Shown here: positions 16,644-26,273 of the stretch, piece by piece | How the letters are laid out: every line of letters begins with the position of its first letter | Position numbering within the stretch: the stretch's first letter is position 1 | NCBI GenBank assembly: GCA_017848795.1 | Contig: JAFIHG010000045.1 | Span: 1-64,000, forward strand | DNA length: 64,000 bases | DNA from: Candidatus Nanopelagicales bacterium | GTDB taxonomy: Bacteria; Actinomycetota; Actinomycetes; S36-B12; CAIYMF01 | Reading direction: 5' to 3' | Notes under the pieces: generated by a model | What the model was told of the DNA's origin: nothing | What the model saw: only the letters and a program-made list of their open reading frames with translations | Databases searched by the model: none | Made by a program: the position numbers and the translations under genes

Positions 16644-18412
16644 CGGAGGTGGAGCAGGGCGCTCGCGTCCTGCGGGAGGGTCAGGCGCTCGCTGGAGGGG
16701 GTGGCCGGCGCGGGTGACCCCCACCAGGCCGCGACGCTCGCGAGCGGCGCGGGCAGCGGCACCTCGACCGCCTCGGAAGCCAGGTTCGCCACGGCGAACC
16801 AGGGCCCGCGGTGCACCGCGAACCAGTCCGGTCGCCCGTCCGGCGACGCTCCCCAGCTGCACCGCACCCCGTCGGCGCTGGCGCCCGGGCGCGCCCAGCC
16901 GGCACCCAGGCCCGGTTCGGCAGCGCGCAGCGCGAGCAACGTGCGGTACCAGCCCAGCAGCTCCTGCTCCCGCGGGCGCGCCGGCTCGTCCCAGTCCAGC
17001 CGGGACGCGGCGACCGTCGCAGGGTCCTGCGGATCCGGGATCTCCTCCGCGTCCCACCCGTGGGCGGCGAACTCCTGCCGGCGGCCCTCGGTCACGGCCC
17101 GCCCCAGCTCCGGGTCGGGGAAGGAGCTGAAGAACCGCCACGGGGTGTCGGCTCCCCACTCCTCGCCCATGAAGAGCATCGGGGTGTACGGCAGCACTGC
17201 GAGCAGCACCGCGCCCGCCGCACACCGGTCGAGCCCGGCGAGGGTACGCAGCCGTTCCCCGCGCGCCCGGTTGCCGACCTGGTCGTGGGTCTGCAGGGAC
17301 ACGACCAGGCGCCAGGGATCGGTGACGGCCCAGTCGATCGGCGCGCCGTGGGAGCGGCCGCGGAACGAGGACCAGCCGCCCTCGTGCCGGAACCCGCGCT
17401 CCAGCGTGCGCCCGACGGCCTCGCAGGAGGCGAAGTCGGCGTAGTAGCCCGCGCTCTCGCCGGTCAGCAGCCAGTGCAGCGCGTGGTGCACATCGTCGTC
17501 CCACTGTGCGGTGAGCCCGAGCCCGTACGCCCGACGGTCGCTGATCGTGCGCGGGTCGTTCCGGTCGCTCTCGGCGATCAGCGTGAGCGGGCGGCCCACC
17601 TCGGTCGACAGCTGCTCCACGGCTGCGGCGAGCTCGGTCAGGTAGTGGGTGGCGCGTTCGTCGTGCAGCTCGTGCACCGCGTCCAGCCGCAGCCCGTCGA
17701 GATGGAAGTCGCGCAACCAGCCCAGCGCGCTACCGACCAGGATCGCGCGTACCGCGTCCGAGTCGGTGTCGTCGAGGTTGACGGCGGCACCCCACGGGGT
17801 GTGGTGCTTGTCGGTGAGAAACGGGCCGAAGCGCTCCCAGCTGTTACCGCTCGGGCCGAGGTGGTTGTGCACCACGTCGAGCAGCACCGCGAGCCCGGCA
17901 CGGTGGCAGGCGTCCACGAACGCGCACAACGCGTCCGGGCCGCCGTACGGTTCGTGGACCGCGTCGATCGCGACCCCGTCGTAGCCCCAGCCGGCGACCC
18001 CGTCGAAGGCGGTCACCGGCATCAGCTCGACGTGGGTGACGCCGAGGGTGACGAGGTGGTCGAGCCGGTCGGCGGCCGCGGCGAACGTGCCCGCGGGGGT
18101 GAACGTGCCCACGTGCAGCTCGTACACGACCCCGCCGGCGAGCCCGCGGCCGGTCCACCCGGCGTCCTGCCAGGCGTACGCGCCCGGCTCCCACACCTGG
18201 GCCGGCCCGTTCACCCCGTCCGGCAGCCGCCGGGCGAGCGGGTCGGGGCGTACGAGCTGCCCGTCGAGCTCCAGGTCGTACCGGTCCCCCTGCCGTAGGT
18301 CTTCCAGCGACCCGGAGAACCAGCCGTCGTCGCGCGGCGCCAGCGGGTAGCGGCGCTCCCCGCGGAGCACCGTCACCTCGCGGGCGCGGGGCGCCCAGAC
18401 CTCACGGTGCAC
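16610..18412 (-). CDS. treZ: Malto-oligosyltrehalose trehalohydrolase
   Basis: The 600-residue GH13 enzyme releases trehalose from the reducing-end trehalosyl unit made by TreY. The order is an N-terminal beta domain (V-W-A-P-R-A), then a (beta/alpha)8 barrel with D-G-V-A-I-D-A-V, L-D-G-L-R-L-D-A-V-H (nucleophile Asp), L-I-A-E-S-D (acid Glu) and Q-T-H-D-Q-V-G-N-R (second Asp). F-M-G-E-E-W follows. GTG 18412 overlaps the treY stop by 11 bases, implying translational coupling. The C-terminus (S-L-L-E-T-S-S-T-R) is encoded inside the palindrome, an unusual end. Confidence 0.92.
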   Translation of the reverse strand: MHREVWAPRAREVTVLRGERRYPLAPRDDGWFSGSLEDLRQGDRYDLELDGQLVRPDPLARRLPDGVNGPAQVWEPGAYAWQDAGWTGRGLAGGVVYELHVGTFTPAGTFAAAADRLDHLVTLGVTHVELMPVTAFDGVAGWGYDGVAIDAVHEPYGGPDALCAFVDACHRAGLAVLLDVVHNHLGPSGNSWERFGPFLTDKHHTPWGAAVNLDDTDSDAVRAILVGSALGWLRDFHLDGLRLDAVHELHDERATHYLTELAAAVEQLSTEVGRPLTLIAESDRNDPRTISDRRAYGLGLTAQWDDDVHHALHWLLTGESAGYYADFASCEAVGRTLERGFRHEGGWSSFRGRSHGAPIDWAVTDPWRLVVSLQTHDQVGNRARGERLRTLAGLDRCAAGAVLLAVLPYTPMLFMGEEWGADTPWRFFSSFPDPELGRAVTEGRRQEFAAHGWDAEEIPDPQDPATVAASRLDWDEPARPREQELLGWYRTLLALRAAEPGLGAGWARPGASADGVRCSWGASPDGRPDWFAVHRGPWFAVANLASEAVEVPLPAPLASVAAWWGSPAPATPSSERLTLPQDASALLHLRASLLETSSTR

Positions 18413-20831
18413 CTGAGGGTTCCTCCTGGCGCACGAGCAGCGCGACCGGCCAGGCCTCGAGCAGCTCGCCCACCACGACCCCCTCGACCGGGACCTGCAG
18501 GTCGCGTCCGGTGAGCAGGCACCGCCACCGGCCGGCGGGCACGGCCACGGTGGTCCCGCCCCAGCCACCGGCCGCGGCGAGCCGCAGCGCGAACCGGGTC
18601 GCGGCGGCGACGACCCGCTCGCCGCGCCGGAACGCGAGCAGGTGGGCGGCGGCGGGTCCGGACGCGGCGAGCGGTGCCTGTTCGGCGTCCGGGCCGAGCA
18701 GGGCCGGATCGTCGCGGCGCAGCGCGAGGCCGAGCGCGGTCAGTCGCGCCTTCGCCGCGTCGAGATCTGCGTACGGGTCGGGCACGGCGTCCAGTCCACG
18801 CTCCAGCGCCGCGGCCAGCCGGTCCGGGTCGGGCGGCACGCGGTTGTCCGGGTCGACGAGCCGCAGACTCACGACCTCGCAACCCTGGAAGACGTCCGGG
18901 ACCCCGACGGTGGCGAGCGCGACGAGCCGCTGGCCGAGCACGTTGGCGACGAACCCGGGATGCAGCCGCTCGACGAGCTGGGCGACGCTGCCGGTGAGCG
19001 TCGGGTCGCCGGCGACCCGATCGACGAAGTCGGCGATCGCGGCCTCGTACGCCTCGTCCGGCGTGGTCCACGAGGTGCGCAGCTTGGACTCGCGCGCCGC
19101 CTTGTGCAGGTACCCGGTCAGCCGCTCGGCCTCGATCGGCCACGCGCCGACGAGCGTCTGCCACGCCAACCAGTCGAGGCGGTGATCGGCCGCATCGGGG
19201 TCGATCGTGCCGACGCCGGCCTGCCAGGCGCGCACCGTCGTGGCCCACTCGCCCGGGATCTCGCTGAGCACGGCCAGTCGCGCCCGGACGTCCTCGCTGC
19301 GCTTCGTGTCGTGGGTCGAGGTCGCGGTCAGCGCGGACGGCCAGGTGCTGCGGCGCTCCTCCGCCCAGGCGTGGAACTCCTGCGGGGACACGCCGAAACG
19401 ATCGGGCTCCCCGCCGACCTCGCACAGCGAGGCGAGCGGGTACCAGCGGTACGTCGCGGTGTCCTCGACGCCCTTGGCGATCGCCGGGCCGGTCGTCTGT
19501 TGGAAACGCAGACAGAACTCGTCCTTCGCGGCGCTGCGTCCCATGCGCGAGAGCGCGAGGTCGCGGACCAGTGCGATCTCGGCACCGCGCTGCGGCACGC
19601 GGGCCGCGGCCCGCTCCGCAGCGGCGTGGAGCAGGTCGACCGCGGACGGGTCGACCGGCTCGCCGGGGTACACGTAGACCCGGTAGACCGGCACCTCGGC
19701 GAGCACCTCGTGCACGGCCTCGGTCAGCCCGCGCCGGGAGTGGTCGCGCAGTCGCAGCTCGTCCTGGCACACCTCGTGCGCGACGGCCGCGAGCCTGTCG
19801 ACCTCGGCGACGAGCAAGGTTGCGAGCACTTCGTGCCGGGCGTGGGCGCTGATCTGCTCCCAGGTCTGCGTGACGCCGGTCAGTTCCGCGAACGCACCGG
19901 TGAGCACCGGGGCACCGGCCGGGTCGACGAACAGCCCACCGATGCGCGAGAGCGCCTCGTAACCGGTGGTTCCGGCGCACTCCCAGTCGGGCGGCAGCGG
20001 CTCGTCCCCGACGAGCACCTTCTCCACGACGACCCAGGCGTGCTCGCTCGCGGCCGCCAGCCGCGCCAGATAGCCGCGCGGATCCGCGAGCCCGTCGGGG
20101 TGGTCGATGCGGAAGCCGCCGATGACCCCCTCGCGGTGCAGGGCGAGCAACAGCCGGTGGGTGGCCGTGAAGACGCCGGGGTCCTCCACCCGTACCGCGA
20201 CCAGCGTGTCGACGTCGAAGAACCGCCGGTAGGTGAGTTCCTCGTCGCCCACCCGCCAGTACGCGAGCCGGTAGTGCTGAGCGTCGAGCAATGCCTCGAG
20301 CGGCAGGTCGGCGGTGCCCGGACGTACCGGCAGCTCGTGGTCGTAGTAGCGCACCACCGGCTCGCCGTACGGCCCGGCCGGGTCGACGGTGAGCTCCCCG
20401 GCGTCGAGGCACTCGTCGATCCGCCGCCCGAGAATCGGCAGCAGCAGCGGTCGGCTCCAGTCGACGTCGAACCAGGTGGCGTACGCGGAGTCCTGCCCGT
20501 CTCGCAGGACCGCCCACAGCGCGCGGTTCAGGCTCTCTGGGGTCGTGATCGCCATGTGGTTCGGTACGACGTCGACCACCACTCCGAGGCCGCGTTCACG
20601 CAGCCGGTCCGCCGCGGCGGTGAGCCCGTCCCGCCCGCCGAGCTGGTCGTCGATCCGGTCGTGATCGACGACGTCGTACCCGTGCTGTGAGTCCGGCGCG
20701 GCCTGCAGCACCGGTGACAGGTACGCGTGGCTCACGCCCAGCCGCGCCAGGTGCCCGGCGAGGCCGGCGAGCGCCTCGAAGCCGTGGTCGGGTGTGAGCT
20801 GCACCCGGTAGGTGCCGGTCAGCGGTCGCAC
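18402..20831 (-). CDS. treY: Malto-oligosyltrehalose synthase
   Basis: The 809-residue GH13 enzyme isomerises the terminal alpha-1,4 linkage of maltodextrins to alpha-1,1. It has the typical opening G-T-Y-R-V-Q-L, V-P-N-H-M-A, G-F-R-I-D-H-P-D-G-L-A-D-P with the nucleophile Asp, V-V-V-E-K-V-L with the acid Glu, and T-S-T-H-D-T-K-R-S-E-D. Length fits the family, which is longer than other GH13 enzymes because of insertions. It starts 3 bases after treX and overlaps treZ, so treX-treY-treZ is one operon. Confidence 0.95.
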   Translation of the reverse strand: MRPLTGTYRVQLTPDHGFEALAGLAGHLARLGVSHAYLSPVLQAAPDSQHGYDVVDHDRIDDQLGGRDGLTAAADRLRERGLGVVVDVVPNHMAITTPESLNRALWAVLRDGQDSAYATWFDVDWSRPLLLPILGRRIDECLDAGELTVDPAGPYGEPVVRYYDHELPVRPGTADLPLEALLDAQHYRLAYWRVGDEELTYRRFFDVDTLVAVRVEDPGVFTATHRLLLALHREGVIGGFRIDHPDGLADPRGYLARLAAASEHAWVVVEKVLVGDEPLPPDWECAGTTGYEALSRIGGLFVDPAGAPVLTGAFAELTGVTQTWEQISAHARHEVLATLLVAEVDRLAAVAHEVCQDELRLRDHSRRGLTEAVHEVLAEVPVYRVYVYPGEPVDPSAVDLLHAAAERAAARVPQRGAEIALVRDLALSRMGRSAAKDEFCLRFQQTTGPAIAKGVEDTATYRWYPLASLCEVGGEPDRFGVSPQEFHAWAEERRSTWPSALTATSTHDTKRSEDVRARLAVLSEIPGEWATTVRAWQAGVGTIDPDAADHRLDWLAWQTLVGAWPIEAERLTGYLHKAARESKLRTSWTTPDEAYEAAIADFVDRVAGDPTLTGSVAQLVERLHPGFVANVLGQRLVALATVGVPDVFQGCEVVSLRLVDPDNRVPPDPDRLAAALERGLDAVPDPYADLDAAKARLTALGLALRRDDPALLGPDAEQAPLAASGPAAAHLLAFRRGERVVAAATRFALRLAAAGGWGGTTVAVPAGRWRCLLTGRDLQVPVEGVVVGELLEAWPVALLVRQEEPSGAP

Positions 20832-20834
20832 CGG

Positions 20835-22937
20835 TCAGTCCTCGCGGCGCAGCAGCACCAGTCCGCGTCCGGGCACGCCGAGCGGGCTGGCCGCCACCTG
20901 CTCGTCGTCCAACGGCGCCCCGTCCACGCGCGCCGAGTCGATCTCGACGGTCCACGCGCTGCCGCCGCCTTCCGGGAGCACGAACTCGACGGTGTCGTCG
21001 TGCGCGTTCATCAGCAGCAGGAAGGTGTCGTCGACGATCTGCTCGCCGCGCGCATCGACCTCGGGCAACCGGCGTCCGTCCAGCAGCACGGCGAGCGAGC
21101 GCGCGAACCCGTTGGTCCAGTCGTCGTCGTCCATCACCTTGCCGTCAGGGCGCAGCCAGACGATGTCTTCCCCGGCCCCGCGCACGTCGGCACCCTGGAA
21201 GAAGCGCCGGCGCCGGAAGACCGGGTGCTCACGACGGATCCGGGAGACGCGCTCGACGAAGCCCAGCAGCCCTTCATCGAGCTCGCCGTCGACCCAGTCC
21301 ACCCAGCTGATCTCGTTGTCCTGGCAGTACGCGTTGTTGTTGCCGCCCTGGCTGCGGCCGATCTCGTCCCCGTGAGAGAGCATCGGTACGCCCTGGGAGA
21401 GGAACAGCGTCGCGAGCAGGTTGCGCTGCTGGCGTCCACGGAGCCCGAGGATCTCCCAGTCATCGGTCGGGCCCTCGACGCCGCAGTTCCAGGAGCGGTT
21501 GTCGTCCGTGCCGTCCCGGCCGTCCTCGCCATTGGCCTCGTTGTGCTTCTCGTTGTAGCTGACCAAGTCGCGCAACGTGAAACCGTCGTGCGCCGTGACG
21601 AAGTTGATCGAGGCGATAGGGCGCCGGCCGCTGCTCTCGTACAGGTCGGAGGATCCGGTGAGCCGGCTGGCGAAATCCGGCATGGCGTGCGGCACGCCGC
21701 GCCAGAAGTCACGTACCGCGTCCCGGTACAGCCCGTTCCACTCGGTCCAGAGCGGCGGGAAGCCACCGACCTGGTAGCCGCCGTCGCCAAGGTCCCACGG
21801 CTCGGCGATCAGCTTTACCTGCGAGATGACCGGGTCCTGGTGGACAAGGTCGAAGAACGCGCTGAGCCGGTCCACCTCGTGGAACTGGCGGGCGAGCGTC
21901 GCGGCCAGGTCGAACCGGAAGCCGTCGACGTGCATCTCGAGCACCCAGTAGCGCAGCGAGTCCATGATGAGCTGCAGTACCGCGGGGCTGCGCATCAGCA
22001 GGCTGTTGCCGGTGCCGGTCGTGTCGTAGTAGTGCTCGGGCGACTCGTCGACGAGCCGGTAGTACGCCTGGTTGTCCAGGCCGCGGAACGAGAGCGTCGG
22101 CCCGAGCTCGCTGCCCTCGGCGGTGTGGTTGTAGACGACGTCGAGGATGACCTCGAGACCGGCGCGGTGCAGGTCGCGCACCATCGCCTTGAACTCGCCG
22201 ACCTGCTGGCCGTCGCTGCCGCCCGAGCTGTACGACGCGTGCGGGGCGAGGAAGCCGATCGTGTTGTAACCCCAGTAGTTGGACAGCCCGCGGTCGGTCA
22301 GGTGGTGGTCCTGGACGAACTGGTGCACCGGCATCAGCTCGATCGCCGTCGCGCCGATGCGCTGGTAGTGCTCGAGCATCGCGGGGTGTGCCACCGCCGC
22401 ATAGGTGCCGCGCAGCGACTCGGGGATGTCCGGGTGGGTGGCCGTCAGACCCTTGACGTGGGCCTCGTAGATCACCGTCTCGTGGTACGGCGTGCGAGGC
22501 GGCCGGTCGTCGCCCCAGTCGAAGAAGGGGTTGATCACGACGGACTTGAAGACGTGCGGCGCGGAGTCGTCGTCGTTGCGGGCGGCGTGGTCGTCCCAGC
22601 GGTACCCGAAGCACGCCTCGTCCCAGTCGATCTCTCCGTCGACGGCCTTCGCGTACGGGTCGAGGAGCAGCTTGGCGGGGTTGCATCGGAGCCCTGCCTT
22701 CGGGTCGTACGGGCCATGCACGCGGTAGCCGTACCGCTTCCCCGGTGAGGTGCCCGGCAGGTAGCAGTGCCAGACGTCAGCGTCGCGTTCCCGCAGCTCG
22801 ATGCAGGTTTCCTTCCCGGCCTCGTCGAACAGGCAGAGCTCGACCTTCTCGGCCACCGAGGAGTAGACCGCGAAGTTCGTGCCCGCCCCGTCGAAGGTGG
22901 CACCGAGCGGGCGTAGCGAGCCTGGCCACACCTGCAT
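20835..22937 (-). CDS. glgX: Glycogen debranching enzyme
   Basis: The 700-residue GH13 isoamylase-type enzyme (TreX/GlgX) removes alpha-1,6 branches from glycogen, supplying linear chains to TreY. It has an N-terminal CBM48 domain (L-G-A-T-F-D-G-A-G-T-N-F-A-V-Y-S), a barrel with V-D-G-F-R-F-D-L (nucleophile), L-I-A-E-P-W-D-L-G (acid Glu) and T-A-H-D-G-F-T-L-R-D-L. It also has the GlgX-type S-H-G-D-E-I and N-N-A-Y-C-Q-D-N segments. ATG 22937 overlaps the stop of the upstream membrane-protein gene (TGATG), so translation is coupled to it. Confidence 0.93.
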   Translation of the reverse strand: MQVWPGSLRPLGATFDGAGTNFAVYSSVAEKVELCLFDEAGKETCIELRERDADVWHCYLPGTSPGKRYGYRVHGPYDPKAGLRCNPAKLLLDPYAKAVDGEIDWDEACFGYRWDDHAARNDDDSAPHVFKSVVINPFFDWGDDRPPRTPYHETVIYEAHVKGLTATHPDIPESLRGTYAAVAHPAMLEHYQRIGATAIELMPVHQFVQDHHLTDRGLSNYWGYNTIGFLAPHASYSSGGSDGQQVGEFKAMVRDLHRAGLEVILDVVYNHTAEGSELGPTLSFRGLDNQAYYRLVDESPEHYYDTTGTGNSLLMRSPAVLQLIMDSLRYWVLEMHVDGFRFDLAATLARQFHEVDRLSAFFDLVHQDPVISQVKLIAEPWDLGDGGYQVGGFPPLWTEWNGLYRDAVRDFWRGVPHAMPDFASRLTGSSDLYESSGRRPIASINFVTAHDGFTLRDLVSYNEKHNEANGEDGRDGTDDNRSWNCGVEGPTDDWEILGLRGRQQRNLLATLFLSQGVPMLSHGDEIGRSQGGNNNAYCQDNEISWVDWVDGELDEGLLGFVERVSRIRREHPVFRRRRFFQGADVRGAGEDIVWLRPDGKVMDDDDWTNGFARSLAVLLDGRRLPEVDARGEQIVDDTFLLLMNAHDDTVEFVLPEGGGSAWTVEIDSARVDGAPLDDEQVAASPLGVPGRGLVLLRRED

Positions 22938-24856
22938 CAACTGGTCTCCAGTCCGGTATCGGGGATCCGGTAGACCCGGACCCAGTCATCTTGGTACACC
23001 CGGTCCAGTCCGGCAGCACCTGGCGGGAGCTGCAGGCGGGAATCGATCGCGATCCCGCCGGGCGGTCCCTGGAAGATGTACCTGATGTCGTAGCGCGCGA
23101 GCAGCTCCCGGATCCGCGGGTTCCACCCGATCTCGGCGAAGTGGGTCACGAGGTAGAGTCGGTCCGCGTCCGCCTCCGACGTCGTCCAGATCATCAACGG
23201 GTGGACACCGCGCAGCGCGTACATCCACGATGACCCGTCCGGCCAGTCGTTGAGCACCCGGGCGTCGCGCGGTACGAGCGAGGCCAGCACGGCGAACCCG
23301 TCGCGCATCGTCCCCGCGCGCGCGACCGTGGTACGACGGCTCTCGACGCGGTCCTGGGCCGCCTGCAGCCAGGTGGGCAGCCCGAGACCGAGCAGGACGA
23401 GCACGGCGGCACCGGCTGCGACCGGTGCGGGCCGTGGCAGGCCGGCGGGCCGCAACCGCAGCAGCGCGTCGACGGCACAGCAGCACACGACGGCGGCGAG
23501 CACCCAGGTCACCGCACCGAGCCGGTACCAGTCGGTGTACCAGAACCCGGTGAGGATCTGGCGCAGGTCGCTGCGCTCGGCCCGGGCTACCAGGTAGAGC
23601 ACCGCGAACATGACGGTCGCGAGAATCAGCCAGCGGTGGCGGCGTATCACCAGCAGCAGCACGGCGGCGAGCAGCAGTGCCAGCGCGAGCGTCGGTGTCG
23701 CGGCGGAGTTGACGTACTCGATGAAGATCTCGTGCAGGGCCTCCGGGTACGTCGCGTCGAGCCCGCGCGAGTGGGTGAAGGTCATGACCGCGTGGGTCGT
23801 CGAGGCCCAGAGCCACGGCAGCGCGAGCAGGACCGTCGCCACGCCCCACAGGACTGCGCCCTGCACCGTCCCGCGCCAGCGCCCGCGCAGCAGTCCCGGA
23901 CGCCTGGCACGGGCGAGGCTTGCCCGGCGCAACCAGCCGGCCACGAAGCAGAGAGCGACGATCAGCAGGACGGCCACCATCGCCGGCTGGACGAGGAACA
24001 CCGCGGCGGTGACGCACGCCGCGCCGAGCACGTCGGGCGGCCGCCACCCGCGCCGCACCATCCGCACCGTCACGGCGGTCGCTACCGGGAGCAGTGCGAG
24101 CGCCGCGACGTAGGCCGGGGTGTCCACCAGCCACACGGTGGGATACAGCAGCACGGTGAGCGCCGGCGCGAGGAGCAGCACGATGCGGGAGCGAACCCGC
24201 AGCTCGCGCAGCAGCGCCACGACCCCGGCCGGCATCACCAGCACTGCGAAGAAGAACTGCGCCTGCAGGAAGCCGACGGCCGCGTCACCGCCCACCAGGG
24301 CCATCGCGGTGCCGATGACGACGTGCCAGCCCGCCGGGTAGTAGTCGGTCCAGTCCAGGAGCAGGGGGTCACGCGGTACGAGCTGCGCGACGTCGGTGAT
24401 GCCGGTGTGTTGCACGAGCCCGATCAGGTACCCGTGCCACGGGGCGTCCCAGAATCTGGGGAACGCTTCGGTCCACGCCCACCAGGCGCCGCCGGCCCGC
24501 CAGGTCCACAAACCTGCCAGCAGCCCGCCCCCCAACCCGAGGACAGCGGTCACGGACCCGGTCAGGGCGCGGCGGGGATGAAGCCCACCGGGCCGGGGGG
24601 CGCTGCTCCCCGTACGGCGGCCCGTCGTCCGAAGCGCCAGGCCACCGACCGCACCGAGGACGGTCGCGGACAGGACGAGCGCGAGCGCGCTCGGACGCCA
24701 CCCGACCAGCCCACCGGCCCACCCGACCCACCCGATCAGCAGGATCGACATCGCGGGGGCAGCCGCGAGCCGCCACCCCGCGAACTGCGGCCAGCTGGTC
24801 GCCGCGAACGCCAGCCCCGGCACCAGGAAGACGACGAACAGCATCACCGTCAGCAC
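22937..24856 (-). CDS. Large integral membrane protein, DUF6541/GT-C-like
   Basis: The 639-residue product has about 14 hydrophobic segments, starting directly with M-L-T-V-M-L-F-V-V-F-L-V-P-G-L. A soluble C-terminal region of about 110 residues follows (D-A-R-V-L-N-D-W-P-D-G-S-S, then Y-I-F-Q-G). This matches actinobacterial membrane proteins of the GT-C glycosyltransferase-like type, which are usually envelope enzymes using polyprenyl-linked sugars. No catalytic residues are certain. It is coupled to glgX (TGATG) and follows the release-factor-like gene by 75 bases. A link between trehalose or glucan metabolism and envelope glycosylation is possible but is inference. Confidence 0.65.
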   Translation of the reverse strand: MLTVMLFVVFLVPGLAFAATSWPQFAGWRLAAAPAMSILLIGWVGWAGGLVGWRPSALALVLSATVLGAVGGLALRTTGRRTGSSAPRPGGLHPRRALTGSVTAVLGLGGGLLAGLWTWRAGGAWWAWTEAFPRFWDAPWHGYLIGLVQHTGITDVAQLVPRDPLLLDWTDYYPAGWHVVIGTAMALVGGDAAVGFLQAQFFFAVLVMPAGVVALLRELRVRSRIVLLLAPALTVLLYPTVWLVDTPAYVAALALLPVATAVTVRMVRRGWRPPDVLGAACVTAAVFLVQPAMVAVLLIVALCFVAGWLRRASLARARRPGLLRGRWRGTVQGAVLWGVATVLLALPWLWASTTHAVMTFTHSRGLDATYPEALHEIFIEYVNSAATPTLALALLLAAVLLLVIRRHRWLILATVMFAVLYLVARAERSDLRQILTGFWYTDWYRLGAVTWVLAAVVCCCAVDALLRLRPAGLPRPAPVAAGAAVLVLLGLGLPTWLQAAQDRVESRRTTVARAGTMRDGFAVLASLVPRDARVLNDWPDGSSWMYALRGVHPLMIWTTSEADADRLYLVTHFAEIGWNPRIRELLARYDIRYIFQGPPGGIAIDSRLQLPPGAAGLDRVYQDDWVRVYRIPDTGLETS

Positions 24857-24931
24857 GGCAGGCGCCCGCGACCGAGCGCAGCGGCTCTCGCCATCAGCCC
24901 GTCGACCGGAGGGCCGGTCGGACCCGGGCGC

Positions 24932-26098
24932 TCACCACCGGAGGAACGCAGCGATTCCCTCGGCCTCTGCGAGCACCTGCTCGGCAGCGCCTTCGACGGG
25001 GCTGATCCGCGCGCCGGTGGACAGGGCGCGCTCCACGAGCCGCTCGGTGAGCCGCGGCTCGGGCGTCACCGACCCGTCCGTCGGAGCCTCGGCGGCCGCG
25101 TACATCGCCCCGTCGGCGCCGGTCGAGCCGACGTAGCGGACCTGCGGGTCGTACACGAGGTGCGAGACCTGACCGGCGGTGAGCGCGGACGCGACTTCGG
25201 AGAGCCCGAGCGCGGCGTTGCCCGCAGCACCGGCGTCGCGCACCTGTGCGATGACCTGCGCCTCGTTGGCCTCGTGGTGCTCGTGCATGAGGCGGTTCAC
25301 GGTCCCGGCGAGCTCGCGGTCGTCGAGTCCGCCGAGCACGCGCTGCTCCGATATCACCTTGCCGCGGAGCGGTTCGGGGAACCGCTCGACCACCTGGGAG
25401 GTCCACTGGTCCCCACCGCTGACCAGGATCCGTTCCCAGCGCTGCTCCGCGGCCCGCTCGGCGACCGCCGCCACGACGTCCTGGAAGAACTGTTCGGCAT
25501 GCGCGCGGTTGCGCGCCTTGCGCTGCTCGCGTACCGGGGAGTTGTACTGGCCGATCGGGCCGCCGCCGATCTGCCCGGCCCGCTCGTGCGGCGCTTCGAT
25601 CTCCGAGCGCTCCATCCGGGCCGCGACGCTGATCGCTCCCAGTCGCCAGTCGATGATGCGGGCCTGGTCGCCCGAGACGACGACGACGCCGGCGGGCCGT
25701 CCCTCGTCGAGCACCTCGAGCAGCGGGTGGATGAACGGCCCTTGGTCCAGTACGACGCGGTTGTTGACGGGCAGCTGGCTCGACATGCGTACGACCCAGT
25801 CGTCCGCGAGCGCGGCGAACATCATCCGCCCGCGTCCCGGCTCACGAGGGTCGGCCAACGACTCGAGCTCGCCCTGCAACCGGTCGAGGGCGGCGGTCAG
25901 CGCCCGGCCCGGCACCTGCGCCTCGTCGACGCGACGCTCCAGCTCGCGCAACCGGTTCTTCAGGTCGATGGCGGCGGCGGACCGGTCGGCCCCGTTGCTC
26001 GGGTCCGCGTCGAAGTACACCGACAGCACCCCGAGCTCGTCTGTCCGCCGCGACAGCGCGAGCAGCGCGTCGTCGTCGAGCTGGTCGATCAAGGCCAT
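24932..26098 (-). CDS. Release-factor-like protein (VLRF1/baeRF, eRF1-domain family)
   Basis: The 388-residue product resembles bacterial homologs of archaeal/eukaryotic eRF1 and Vms1-like release factors, which cleave peptidyl-tRNA on stalled ribosomes. The N-terminal third is a mixed fold (L-S-V-Y-F-D). The middle has [15 protein letters not shown] followed by an Arg/His-rich helix, where the Gln could be the catalytic-type glutamine. The end is an L7Ae-like domain (V-S-H-L-V-Y-D-P and A-A-E). ATG 26098 follows GGAG and gives M-A-L-I-D-Q-L. Its place at the head of the treX-treY-treZ operon is odd; a general stress role is one explanation. Exact subfamily is uncertain. Confidence 0.65.
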   Translation of the reverse strand: MALIDQLDDDALLALSRRTDELGVLSVYFDADPSNGADRSAAAIDLKNRLRELERRVDEAQVPGRALTAALDRLQGELESLADPREPGRGRMMFAALADDWVVRMSSQLPVNNRVVLDQGPFIHPLLEVLDEGRPAGVVVVSGDQARIIDWRLGAISVAARMERSEIEAPHERAGQIGGGPIGQYNSPVREQRKARNRAHAEQFFQDVVAAVAERAAEQRWERILVSGGDQWTSQVVERFPEPLRGKVISEQRVLGGLDDRELAGTVNRLMHEHHEANEAQVIAQVRDAGAAGNAALGLSEVASALTAGQVSHLVYDPQVRYVGSTGADGAMYAAAEAPTDGSVTPEPRLTERLVERALSTGARISPVEGAAEQVLAEAEGIAAFLRW

Positions 26099-26273
26099 GG
26101 CAGCATCTCCGTCGGTCTCGGGCACGATCGGCACCAGGCGGTCAGCGGTGCGGTTCCTGCGCGGCGGGCCGCCGCACCACCGTAGCGCGCTCGCTGCGCG
26201 CCCGAACCCCGAAGGGTGCCCCGCTCCCGGCGCCACGCCGCGCCGCAGTCGATCACGTGCCAGACTCGAGCGC

